Assembly: GCA_029263315.1 (NCBI GenBank)
Contig: JAJCXR010000050.1
Span: 62,001 to 126,000 of the forward strand
Reading direction: 5' to 3'
DNA: 64,000 nt
DNA from: Acidobacteriota bacterium
GTDB lineage: Bacteria; Acidobacteriota; Thermoanaerobaculia; Multivoradales; J023
The notes beneath the pieces were generated by a model. The model was not told where the DNA came from. It searched no databases and saw only the letters and a program-made list of their open reading frames with translations. Of this stretch, positions 55,986 through 64,000 are shown one piece after another. A program made the translations under genes and the position numbers. The stretch's first letter is position 1; each line of letters opens with the position of its first letter.

Positions 55986-56315
55986 TCTTGGTCTCCTAAT
56001 TGAATCCGAGGTGTTTCTGTTGAGTCGGCGGAGCGCTGGTTTAAATCCCTGGCAGCTGCCCCACTGACCCCTTTCTCCGGTGGCCAAGCCACCCATTTGA
56101 ATTTGAGGTTGATCACCTGTGTCTGATCAATTCCCGTCCTTACTTATTCAAAGCGGACGTCTCGCCGATCCTGTCTCATTAATTTTGGAACTTTTTTCAG
56201 GAATCTTCCGAACCCGCCATGGGAAAGGCTTTGGCAGACGTACTTGCGCCCGGGAGACGACCTCGGGTTGCCCTGAGGCGTCGCGATGTCGAGTGCTTTC
56301 AGGGAATGGAGGGAA
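55986..56315. other. intergenic region upstream of the fibre-like protein gene
   Basis: 330 bases. Contains a perfect inverted repeat TTGATCA-8-TGATCAA (56109-56130) and a 6-bp GGTGGC/GCCACC hairpin (56079-56093). A/T-richer than its surroundings, as expected of a promoter region, but I could not settle on one -35/-10 pair. Confidence 0.5.
56109..56130. promoter_or_regulatory. operator-like inverted repeat TTGATCA-N8-TGATCAA
   Basis: Seven-base perfect arms around CCTGTGTC, about 125 bases before the fibre-like gene on the minus strand. Typical size for a dimeric repressor or activator site. Confidence 0.45.
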
Positions 56316-57452
56316 TCAGGTGGGATCGCGGCGAGCCAAAAAATCCATCCGTTCAAACGCCGCCGGCGCCAAACCAGCCACTTCGAGGCGCTGCACACGG
56401 TCCCGTAAACGGCCCCAGGACGGCACATAAGCCCCTAACTGTCGGAGGTGATCGTCCACTTGAAGCTGGGTCCGATGCCACCCGCCGAGGCCCGTTTCGA
56501 CCTCGGTGAGGATGGCGGAATCCTCGAAGGAGTCGTCGAAGCGGTCACCCCGGGGGTCCTCGAAGCGGTCGTCCCAAGGGTCAGAGATCACCCGCCGCGA
56601 CGGCCAACTCTCGGACCTCAAACAGTCCCCTGCCCGATAGTAGCGGTAGACCAGACGCCGGTTCCGGCTGCTGTGATCGAGAAAAAGGCCCTCGCCGCCA
56701 AGATCCTTGGCCCAGCGGGCCGCTTGGTCGATGGAGAGACGGGAGTCGCGCCCCTCGTGGACCGCACGTAAGATCGTCCAGGCGTGTCCGCGGAATCGGA
56801 AGACGAGGAAGCACAGGCCACGTACCTCGATATTTTCGCCATAGGCATCCTGCTGCCAATGCTCGGCCGGGCACTGGACTTGCCACCAGGCGGCCACCTC
56901 CGTCGGGGCGGCACGCATCAAGAGGCAGATCTCTTCACCGTCGAAACGCCCCAGCCCACGTTCGGGCACCCGCGCGATCAGGTCGTCGTCGGCGAGGGTG
57001 GAAGACGGCTCTTCAGGGGAGGTTTCAGCCGCCATGGGGGCCCGTAAGGGTCGCCCCGAAACGTCTTTCAGGCGAGCACTGACCTCGGTATGCCCAGCGG
57101 CGATGGCCAGATCGATGGCCCGCTGGCCGTTGTCGTCTTCGGCTTCGGCCGAGGCGCCGGCTGCCAACAGTAGGTCGACAACGGCCCCGTGGCCTTGGGC
57201 TGCGGCGATCATCAGAGCATCACGCCCGCCGGTGGCCTTCCAGGTGGCGCGGGCCTCCAGGCGGGATCCCGCTTCGAGAATCCACTGCACGGGCCCGGGC
57301 TCACCGGATTCGGCGGCCCGCATCAACACCGTACAGCCCGCTGCATCGCGACTCTCCAAATCGATGCCATGAGCCGCCAGCTCCTCAAGCGCCGCCGCAT
57401 CCCGAAGTCGGAAAGCCGACAGCAGCTCTCCGACATCGCCTAGTCCTGCCAA
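56316..57452 (-). CDS. ankyrin repeat protein with C-terminal ~200-residue unknown domain
   Basis: 378 residues. Residues ~5-130 hold three to four ankyrin repeats (DAAGCTVLMRAAESGEPG; GRDALMIAAAQGHGAVVDLLL; NGQRAIDLAIAAGHTEV). The C-terminal part (FRFRGHAWTILRAVHEGRD; LDHSSRNRRLVYRYYRAGD) is not recognised; it carries a repeated DRFEDPRGDRFDDSFED segment. The start overlaps the end of the large membrane protein gene by 13 bases, so the two are translationally coupled. Confidence 0.82.
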   Translation of the reverse strand: MAGLGDVGELLSAFRLRDAAALEELAAHGIDLESRDAAGCTVLMRAAESGEPGPVQWILEAGSRLEARATWKATGGRDALMIAAAQGHGAVVDLLLAAGASAEAEDDNGQRAIDLAIAAGHTEVSARLKDVSGRPLRAPMAAETSPEEPSSTLADDDLIARVPERGLGRFDGEEICLLMRAAPTEVAAWWQVQCPAEHWQQDAYGENIEVRGLCFLVFRFRGHAWTILRAVHEGRDSRLSIDQAARWAKDLGGEGLFLDHSSRNRRLVYRYYRAGDCLRSESWPSRRVISDPWDDRFEDPRGDRFDDSFEDSAILTEVETGLGGWHRTQLQVDDHLRQLGAYVPSWGRLRDRVQRLEVAGLAPAAFERMDFLARRDPT

Positions 57453-60253
57453 GGTCGGGCCTCGGGAAATGGACCGCGATCGGGCAATGGCTCAAATCCG
57501 GCCGCTACTTCGAGCTGCTCGGCGATGATCGCCAATTCGGTCAGGGACCTGAAGTACATGGCATAGATACGCCGCAGCACATCACCCGCCAAGGCGTAAT
57601 AGTCGTTGGCCACACCACGCACCATCAAACCGATGTCGAGGCCATCGATATGAAATGGGTCGCGGGTTGAACCCAACCCTTTGTAAAGGGCCAGGATCGG
57701 TGGGTAGAGGGTGTCGATCTCGCGCTCGAAAAGCTCGAGCAATAGACGCTTGTTCTCCTCTTCACGGGACTCGATATGGCGCAGGGTAGCGAGCACCGCA
57801 TGACGGTCCCTGAGCTCGAGCAGGGAGCGGAAGTTGTTGTTGACCTCCGCCACCACCGACAGCAGCTGCGGAGCTCGCCGTAACCAAACCTCGGCGGCGG
57901 CCGGGCGCGACGCCCACTGGCCATCGGTCAATAACAGCAGGGCAGACATCAAACGCTGCCCGGCTTGCTTCTCGAAAGCCTCCAACTTGCCGGAGACCTC
58001 CTGCATCCTGGCCACGGCATCCTGCTCCATGAGCTTCCACTCGCCGACCCCCATGCCTTGATGCTCAAAATCCACTTCGGCCAGCTTGAAGGCCTCACGT
58101 GCCCCAAGACGGCAGTCCACGATGACGTCGAAATCTTCCACCGTCGCCCAGTAGGCATCGAGATTGCGCTGGAATGTCTGCCGCTGTTGGCCCAAGACGG
58201 TCAGCAGCTCGGTGGAGGTGCGACCCTTGGCATCGAGGGTTGCCGCCACCGGCACCGGACGACGGCTGTTGATGGTGCCACCGAAGTAGCGGTAAAGGGT
58301 TTCGCCCGCTATCGCCGGGTGGCAGAGGTTGCCTAGGTATTCCTCAGCCGGCTCCAGGTGGACACCCCGCACCCCGAGTGAACGGTAAAAATCCACCGTT
58401 GCCCTCTGCGACAGGCCGGCGAAATCCCGAAACAGCACCGTCGAAGGCAAGGAAGATTTGAAGAGCCCTAGGCTGCCGAAGGGACGCTGTGGTCCATGCA
58501 GCTCTTGGGGGTCCGTCGCCAAGGGGTCCGTCGTCTTGGCGGCCGTCGTCAAGGGGGTGCTGGCCAAGGCCAGTTGGGCAGGGAGATGATCCAGCAAGAC
58601 CGTGCTGTCGTCTTTTTTTGCCCCGTCCAAGGTTTCGAGGGTCTCGAGCAACTCGGCGTAGGCTTGGCGCATCGCCTTCTGCTTGCCGAGGGCCGATGCT
58701 GCGACCGTGTTGCCCACCATCTGCCGATGGAAACGATCAGCATCCCGACGGGCCCAACGCCGCGGTGTATGGCTGATCCACTCGGACAGTTTGACAAAAG
58801 CGGTCACCACCCAGCGAGTCGATGACAGGAAGACAAAAGCCAGAAAACCGCCGATCGCCGTCAAGACGCCGACCTCGCCGCCCTCGACACGGGAGTCGAG
58901 TCGATGTCCCAAGGACTCCTGGTAGACCAAGTAGTCGGCCAGGATGCGCTCCCCCCGACGATGTTGGCGGAGAATCCAATGCAGTAGATCGCCGCCGGGA
59001 CGATAGGAGTAGGTTGCCAGCTCGCGGCTCAACAATCCGACCCATTCCGCCAATCTCAGCCCAGCCGCCAAAGGCAAGCCCAGAATCAAGACCAGCTCTT
59101 TGCTCTGCGCATCGGTTTGCCGGTGGAACAGCGACACTTCCGGATCCTGCACCACCTCGATACGCTGCGGAACCGGCGTGTCCATCACCTTGGCCAGAAA
59201 ATCCACAAAGCCGAAGAGGACCAACTCCTGGCCCCGCTGCAAAGCCACACGATGCCGTTCCCTGGGTTGGCGGGTGAAGAGAGGCGACAGCAGGGCAAAG
59301 ATCAAGTAGAGACACAGCAAGATGACCAGCACGAAGGAAAACGATCCCGATTCCCAGGTGTCCTCCACCGCCCCTTCCACCAACGCCTGCCCTTCCGTCG
59401 ATGCGAAGTGATACATGGTGTAGGACAGGCCCAAGATGGCGGTCAGGTAGAGGACAGGTAGCAATGCCATGCCGGCGGCGAAAACCGGCAGTAGCCAGCG
59501 TTCGAGCCGCGACATTTCGACCTCTGGGGCGGCGTCGCGAAATCCTTTCAACAGCTCGCCGCGACGCCAGGGCCCGTAGCGTAGGGCTGGCCCGAAGGCG
59601 GGCATCAGGGGTGGTGGAGGGGCTGCCTGATCCGGCCCGATGGTCAAACGACGTTGCCAAGGCAGGTCCACTCGGTCCACCGCAGAGTCCGCATCAGCCG
59701 TCCGCTCCCCGGTCGTCGATTTGCCGGACCCTGTCCCTTGCCGGCTCGACTGAACGGCGGGTGCCGGCGGTTTTGGCGCTATCGCCAAGCGCTGGATTCC
59801 TTCCCCGAGCTGCGGATCCACCATGACTCGCAACGATGTCGCCAGGCTCGGCAGGGCGGCGGGATGAATCTCCTCCAGCCCACCTTCGAAGGTAAAACGC
59901 GCCGTCTCATCGGGCACCGTGATTCCCGGATGCCGACGGGCCAGCAGGGCGACGAAGTCCCTCAAGGCCTGTTCTTCCGTATCGGCGACGGGTAGCCCCC
60001 ACTCGCCAAAGGCGATTCCCGCGGCCCGGATCACGAAGGGCCGATCCTGCCCACTGAGGATCAGCAGCAAGTGTGGATGAGGCTCCGGTCGCCCCGTCGT
60101 GAAGACAGCCGCCAGACGAATCTGTTGGAAGGCGACTTGACGCAGAAAACCGAAGCAGAAATCCACCCCCCCGTCAGCCGCCGTCAGACGGACGATCTGG
60201 CGGGGAGTGAATCGGGGCGAGGCGGCGTAGTGCTGGAGGGTGGCGGTCTTCAC
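57440..60253 (-). CDS. large membrane protein resembling an M48 peptidase with lost zinc site
   Basis: 937 residues. An N-terminal soluble part with no named domain runs to ~240; a disordered proline-rich stretch (~165-235) leads into membrane segments near 265-290, 320-345, 470-490. The segment LVLILGLPLAAGLRLAEWVG is followed by LLSRELATYSY, where M48 peptidases have VLAHEFGHFS, and by RRDADRFHRQMVG where they have the EFDADR block. The HExxH becomes RELAT and the third-ligand Glu becomes Arg, so zinc cannot be held as usual. The C-terminal ~430 residues are mostly helical. Coupled to the ankyrin gene. Family assignment is by motif reading only. Confidence 0.75.
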   Translation of the reverse strand: MKTATLQHYAASPRFTPRQIVRLTAADGGVDFCFGFLRQVAFQQIRLAAVFTTGRPEPHPHLLLILSGQDRPFVIRAAGIAFGEWGLPVADTEEQALRDFVALLARRHPGITVPDETARFTFEGGLEEIHPAALPSLATSLRVMVDPQLGEGIQRLAIAPKPPAPAVQSSRQGTGSGKSTTGERTADADSAVDRVDLPWQRRLTIGPDQAAPPPPLMPAFGPALRYGPWRRGELLKGFRDAAPEVEMSRLERWLLPVFAAGMALLPVLYLTAILGLSYTMYHFASTEGQALVEGAVEDTWESGSFSFVLVILLCLYLIFALLSPLFTRQPRERHRVALQRGQELVLFGFVDFLAKVMDTPVPQRIEVVQDPEVSLFHRQTDAQSKELVLILGLPLAAGLRLAEWVGLLSRELATYSYRPGGDLLHWILRQHRRGERILADYLVYQESLGHRLDSRVEGGEVGVLTAIGGFLAFVFLSSTRWVVTAFVKLSEWISHTPRRWARRDADRFHRQMVGNTVAASALGKQKAMRQAYAELLETLETLDGAKKDDSTVLLDHLPAQLALASTPLTTAAKTTDPLATDPQELHGPQRPFGSLGLFKSSLPSTVLFRDFAGLSQRATVDFYRSLGVRGVHLEPAEEYLGNLCHPAIAGETLYRYFGGTINSRRPVPVAATLDAKGRTSTELLTVLGQQRQTFQRNLDAYWATVEDFDVIVDCRLGAREAFKLAEVDFEHQGMGVGEWKLMEQDAVARMQEVSGKLEAFEKQAGQRLMSALLLLTDGQWASRPAAAEVWLRRAPQLLSVVAEVNNNFRSLLELRDRHAVLATLRHIESREEENKRLLLELFEREIDTLYPPILALYKGLGSTRDPFHIDGLDIGLMVRGVANDYYALAGDVLRRIYAMYFRSLTELAIIAEQLEVAAGFEPLPDRGPFPEARPWQD

Positions 60254-60326
60254 GTTGCCAAAAGACTAGCGCGATCCGACCCGAATGCAAACCACAGCAG
60301 CGCGGCATTGCACTATGCCGTCGAAA

Positions 60327-62243
60327 CTACTCCCTCTCGAGATAGGTATAGCCGGCCAATCCGCGCTCGTAGATTTGCATCAGATGCCTGGCATCCTTGC
60401 GCGTCAGGCGTCCCGCTTGGATGGCCTTCTCGGCGGCCTTGCGCACCCCCGCCACCAGATCATTGCGGTGATAGCCAACGTAGCGTAGGCATTCTCGAAC
60501 CGTATCCCCCGCCACCACGTGCTCGATGTCGTAGCCACCCTTGCCGTCCGACGCCACGTGCACGGTATTGGTGTCGCCGAAGAGATTGTGCAGGTCTCCG
60601 AGAATCTCCTGATAGGCCCCGACCAGTGCGATTCCCAAATAGTAGGGGCCTTCTTCGGAGCGCTGGTCGTGCAGCTCGAGGACAGGGCGTACGTCCCGCG
60701 GGCTGATGAAGCTGTCGATCTTGCCATCGGAATCGCAAGTGATGTCGGCCAAGATGCCCAAACGCTCCGGCTTCTCCTCCAACCGATGGATGGGGAGCAC
60801 TGGAAACAGCTGGTTGATGGCCCAGGAGTCCGGCAACGACTGAAAGACCGAAAAATTGCAGAAGAAGGTGTCGGCCAACGCCTTTTCGATGCCTTCCAAC
60901 TCCGGTGGTGTCCGTCCGAGATCGCGTACCAGTTGCTGAGATCGCCGACAAATGGCCCAGAAAATATCCTCTGCCAACACTCGGTGATCGAGGCTCATGA
61001 GCCCCAGATTGAACAATGCCAAGCAATCGTCGCGGTATTGCTGAGCATCGTGGTAGGCCTCCTGGAGATTCTTCGATGTCAAACCATGGAAGGTATCGAA
61101 GAGATGACCCAAGACCGTCGGTGCATCCTCAGGCGGTTTGTCCGGCAGTTGCCCGACCCCGAGCTCGCCAACCCCCAGGACCTCGACGACCAAAAGCGCA
61201 TGGTGAGCCACCGTGGCTCGCCCTGACTCGGTCACCAAAATGGGGTGTGCCACACCGGCGGGATCACAAACTTCCATCATGCCGCCGACGATGTCGTTGG
61301 CGTACTCTTGGAGGGAGTAGTTCATCGACGACGGAAAGTTGGTCTGGGAGCCGTCGTAGTCCACCCCAAGACCGCCACCGACATCGAAGTAGCGCAGCGG
61401 AATACCCTTCTTGACCAGGTTGACATAGAGCCAACCCCCTTCACGCAGAGCGTCCTTGACGTTGCGGATGGACGAAATCTGGCTACCCAAATGAAAGTGC
61501 AGGAGCTCGAAGCAATCGGTCATTTCCTCCTGCGCCAAGTAATCCACCGCCTCGAGGATCTCCCGGGCTCCTAGGCCGAATTTCGACCGGTCTCCCCCCG
61601 ACGCTTCCCAGTGTCCGGCACCGCGGGTCGACAGGCGGGTACGGATGCCGATGCGCGGACGGATACCGAGGCGGCGCGAAATGCTGACGATGTGGGGTAA
61701 TTCGCTGGGTTTCTCCACCACCAAAATTACTTTGGGGCCGATGCGTGACGCCAACAGTGCCGTCTCGATGTACTCCGCATCCTTGTATCCATTGCAGATT
61801 ACCAGGGCCTCGTCATCGGAGAGCAAGGACATGACCGCCAAGAGCTCCGGCTTGGAACCCGCCTCCAATCCGTAGTGGTAGCGGCCGCCGTGGCTGACTA
61901 AATCTTCCACCAGAAAGCGGTTCTGATTCACTTTGATCGGATAGACGCCGCGAAAGGATCCCTGGTACTCGTATTCTCCGATGGCGCTCTCGAAGGCCCC
62001 GTGGATGTGATCGATGCGGGCCCTCAATAGATCGGAAAAACGCACCAACAAGGGCGCGTCGATGCCCCGTTCAACAACCTCATCGACCAAGTCCTTGACA
62101 TCGATGGACGAAGACGTTGCTTGGTCCCCGACACAGAGATGCCCCCTATCGTTGACTGAGAAGAAGTCTTTTCCCCATGAACGCACGCCGTAGAGGTCGA
62201 CGGAGTCTTCGACCGACCATCGATTTGTATCAATACGGGCCAT
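60327..62243 (-). CDS. speA: biosynthetic arginine decarboxylase
   Basis: 638 residues from ATG 62243 (AGGAGAG upstream). Makes agmatine from arginine, the first step of polyamine synthesis. PLP lysine in GVYPIKVNQNRFLVEDL; HYGLEAGSKPEL, the glycine-rich phosphate-binding block and RYFDVGGGLGVDYDGS are typical; length fits SpeA. Divergent from the deoxyhypusine-synthase homologue across a shared 390-base regulatory gap. Confidence 0.96.
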   Translation of the reverse strand: MARIDTNRWSVEDSVDLYGVRSWGKDFFSVNDRGHLCVGDQATSSSIDVKDLVDEVVERGIDAPLLVRFSDLLRARIDHIHGAFESAIGEYEYQGSFRGVYPIKVNQNRFLVEDLVSHGGRYHYGLEAGSKPELLAVMSLLSDDEALVICNGYKDAEYIETALLASRIGPKVILVVEKPSELPHIVSISRRLGIRPRIGIRTRLSTRGAGHWEASGGDRSKFGLGAREILEAVDYLAQEEMTDCFELLHFHLGSQISSIRNVKDALREGGWLYVNLVKKGIPLRYFDVGGGLGVDYDGSQTNFPSSMNYSLQEYANDIVGGMMEVCDPAGVAHPILVTESGRATVAHHALLVVEVLGVGELGVGQLPDKPPEDAPTVLGHLFDTFHGLTSKNLQEAYHDAQQYRDDCLALFNLGLMSLDHRVLAEDIFWAICRRSQQLVRDLGRTPPELEGIEKALADTFFCNFSVFQSLPDSWAINQLFPVLPIHRLEEKPERLGILADITCDSDGKIDSFISPRDVRPVLELHDQRSEEGPYYLGIALVGAYQEILGDLHNLFGDTNTVHVASDGKGGYDIEHVVAGDTVRECLRYVGYHRNDLVAGVRKAAEKAIQAGRLTRKDARHLMQIYERGLAGYTYLERE

Positions 62244-62633
62244 ATATCGCTCTCCTAGAATGCTTGCCGAACACGTCCGCGGAAAAACCTGAGGAGCTTG
62301 AAGCGCATGATTGCTGCGGACGATCGCAAAGGCTCGTTGTGGAAGTGTGCCCAAAAGTCTCGCGGCCGGCGTGCGGCGGAACACGGTTCGGTGTCCTTTC
62401 CCCATGCCAGAGGACCTCGGCAGCGGCCGCACTCTAGCACCCCTTCTCACGCTCTAGCCATCTCTAGACATCTCGCGAAGCGGCCCTTTTTTGGATTCGT
62501 CCACGGAGCGCTGCTAGACTTGCAAGCTCGCCGCCCGCAAGTCGGCGCGCCGAGTGAGAACCCACCGCGGATCTACGGCCGCCCGCCGTCCGTGCGACCC
62601 GAGACGCTTTTTCGAATGAGGGACCGACCGAGG
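62244..62633. other. shared promoter region between speA and the DHS homologue
   Basis: 390 bases without a gene. CTCTAG occurs three times (62432, 62452 and 62462). A plus-strand promoter candidate lies at 62491-62520. Confidence 0.5.
62491..62520 (+). promoter_or_regulatory. candidate promoter for the deoxyhypusine-synthase homologue
   Basis: TTGGAT (62491-62496), 18 bases, TAGACT (62515-62520), about 113 bases before the ATG. Moderate match only. Confidence 0.35.
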
Positions 62634-63611
62634 ATGACAGACCACGCCACCATCAAGAAGTTCATGCTACGGAACTACCGCCATTTCAACGCCCGCAGCG
62701 TGGTCTCGGCCTCCCAAGGCTGGGTTGATCAACTCGAGGCGGACAACGCTATGTTCCTGAGCCTGGCTGGCGCCATGAGCACCGCCGAGCTCGGCATCTC
62801 CCTCGCCGAGATGATTCGACGAGGCAAGGTGCACGCCATCTCCTGTACAGGAGCCAATCTCGAAGAGGATGTCTTCAATTTGGTGGCCCACGACTCTTAC
62901 CACCATGTGCCCAACTGGCGAGCCTTGAGCGCCGCCGAGGAAATGGAGCTGGCGAACCAGGGACTCAATCGCGTCACCGATACCTGCATCCCGGAAGAGG
63001 AAGCCATGCGCAAGATCGAGCGCCAGGTGCTCGATTTTTGGCAGCAAGCCGACCGTGCAGGAGAGTCCGCTTTCCCCCACCAATTCCTCTATCGTCTGCT
63101 GCTCAGCGGTCGTCTCGATGACGAATACCAAATCGACCCGGCCGATTCTTGGCTGTTGGCTGCCGCCCAACGGGACCTCCCCCTGTTCGTGCCCGGCTGG
63201 GAAGACTCCACCCTGGGCAACATGTTTGTCGCCTCGGTACGACGTGGTGATTTGAAGCATATGGGGACGGTCAAGAGTGGGCTCCACTACATGGATCACC
63301 TCATCGACTGGTACACCAGCCAAACCGCCGACCGCGAGGTCGGTTTCTTTCAGATCGGTGGCGGCATCGCCGGCGACTTCTCGATCTGTGTGGTGCCTCT
63401 GCTGCAGCAAGATCTCAAAAGACCCACGCCCCTGTGGTCCTACTTCTGTCAGATCAGCGACAGCACCACGTCCTATGGTTCGTACAGCGGCGCCGTCCCC
63501 AACGAAAAGATCACCTGGGGCAAGCTCGACGTGGAGGGGCCAAAATTCATCATCGAATCCGATGCCACCATTGTCGCGCCGCTAGTTTTTTCCTACGTTC
63601 TCGCCTCTTGA
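62634..63611 (+). CDS. deoxyhypusine synthase-like protein
   Basis: 325 residues from ATG 62634. The family transfers the aminobutyl group of spermidine, NAD-dependently. Visible: ISCTGANLEEDVFNLVAH near the N terminus, VPGWEDSTLGNMF, QIGGGIAGDFSI, and the KITWGKL segment holding the catalytic lysine. True bacterial hypusination is unknown because bacteria lack eIF5A; several bacterial homologues are thought to act in homospermidine or spermidine synthesis. Being divergent from speA, it probably handles agmatine-derived or other polyamine substrates (inference). Confidence 0.92.
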   Translation: MTDHATIKKFMLRNYRHFNARSVVSASQGWVDQLEADNAMFLSLAGAMSTAELGISLAEMIRRGKVHAISCTGANLEEDVFNLVAHDSYHHVPNWRALSAAEEMELANQGLNRVTDTCIPEEEAMRKIERQVLDFWQQADRAGESAFPHQFLYRLLLSGRLDDEYQIDPADSWLLAAAQRDLPLFVPGWEDSTLGNMFVASVRRGDLKHMGTVKSGLHYMDHLIDWYTSQTADREVGFFQIGGGIAGDFSICVVPLLQQDLKRPTPLWSYFCQISDSTTSYGSYSGAVPNEKITWGKLDVEGPKFIIESDATIVAPLVFSYVLAS

Positions 63612-63635
63612 GCCCAAAACCAGCGGAGACCGATC

Positions 63636-64000
63636 ATGCAACGAGCCACCTTTGACGCTCGCCTTGTCCTAGCAACCCTGCTCGTCCTGGCCGGTTTGGC
63701 GTTGCCGAGCGCCGCCGAGGACCCAGCCGCCACCCCCTTCGGCCTCTACAATGGCCGCCAGATCAATGCGGACCTGCTGGTGGGCGGCCAACCGTCACCT
63801 GAGCAGATCCAAGCCATGGCGGAAGTCGGCTACCGCTCGGTGGTCAACCTACGGGGTGAGGGCGAAGGGGGATCCTGGGAGGCGCGTCCCCTGCTGCAAG
63901 AGCTCGATCTAGCCTACCTGCATCTGCCGGTCGCCAGCAGCGACGACTTGACCCCTGACCTGGCGCGCCAGCTGGCCACCTGGCTCGAAGACCCCGAGCA
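63636..64000 (+). CDS. exported DUF442/dual-specificity phosphatase-like protein, partial (runs off right edge)
   Basis: ATG 63636 after GCGGAGACCGATC (GGAG). A signal peptide (LVLATLLVLAGLALPSAA) is followed by GLYNGRQINADLLVGGQPSPEQ and YRSVVNLRGEGEG, the start of the beta-lactamase-hydrolase-like/DUF442 phosphatase fold. 121 residues are in the window; the catalytic Cys-loop would lie beyond the edge. It follows the DHS homologue by 24 bases in the same direction. Confidence 0.8.
   Translation, partial: MQRATFDARLVLATLLVLAGLALPSAAEDPAATPFGLYNGRQINADLLVGGQPSPEQIQAMAEVGYRSVVNLRGEGEGGSWEARPLLQELDLAYLHLPVASSDDLTPDLARQLATWLEDPE

Overview
High-GC bacterial chromosomal DNA, densely packed with genes on both strands. 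The gene content suggests a Gram-negative, environmental, Acidobacteriota-like organism (Thermoanaerobaculia or a relative). This is inference from the mix of propeller-type hybrid histidine kinases, sulfatase-fold lipoproteins ending in LGY(V/I)Q, a TAXI receptor, many lipoboxes and scattered housekeeping genes; a marker-gene tree would be needed to fix it. I recognised no phage, insertion sequence, CRISPR array, rRNA or tRNA.

Layout. 1-16 kb is mostly housekeeping: the N-terminal two thirds of dnaE (minus, running off the left edge), gcvT-gcvH, a receiver-less sigma-54 activator, a minus-strand ribosome/GTPase group (rplU, rpmA, obgE, nadD, rsfS), an NtrB-like kinase, then a dipeptide-type importer (binding lipoprotein plus two permeases, no ATPases) joined to queA. 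16-25 kb holds a PilZ protein, a YbdK-type ligase, a TAXI receptor without a TRAP permease, a ~1,370-residue hybrid kinase, an orphan MbtH-like protein and a SprT-like metalloprotease.

26-37.8 kb and 43.8-54.3 kb look like two halves of a surface-glycan region: UDP-GlcNAc 2-epimerase, GT2 and GT39-like transferases, two sulfatase-fold lipoproteins without a formylglycine motif, a carbamoyltransferase followed by SxtJ-like and DUF5989-like small membrane proteins, a metallophosphoesterase lipoprotein, a ~1,340-residue fused glycosyltransferase, two membrane-anchored SGNH proteins and a methyltransferase. A 55-residue protein carrying the SWRLTAPLR motif lies beside the giant transferase. Between the halves are mnmA, a DUF420 protein, a PstS-like protein, a ParE-type toxin-antitoxin pair and a PAS hybrid kinase.

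54.4-64 kb has an exported fibre-like protein with its own terminator, an ankyrin protein coupled to a 937-residue membrane protein that looks like an M48 peptidase with every zinc ligand lost, and a divergent polyamine pair (arginine decarboxylase speA and a deoxyhypusine-synthase homologue), followed by the start of an exported phosphatase-like protein.

The most promising leads are the pseudo-M48/ankyrin pair, the orphan MbtH protein, the small genes at 9680, 36359 and 43811, the speA/DHS pair, and the hybrid kinase whose second HisKA domain has no ATPase domain.
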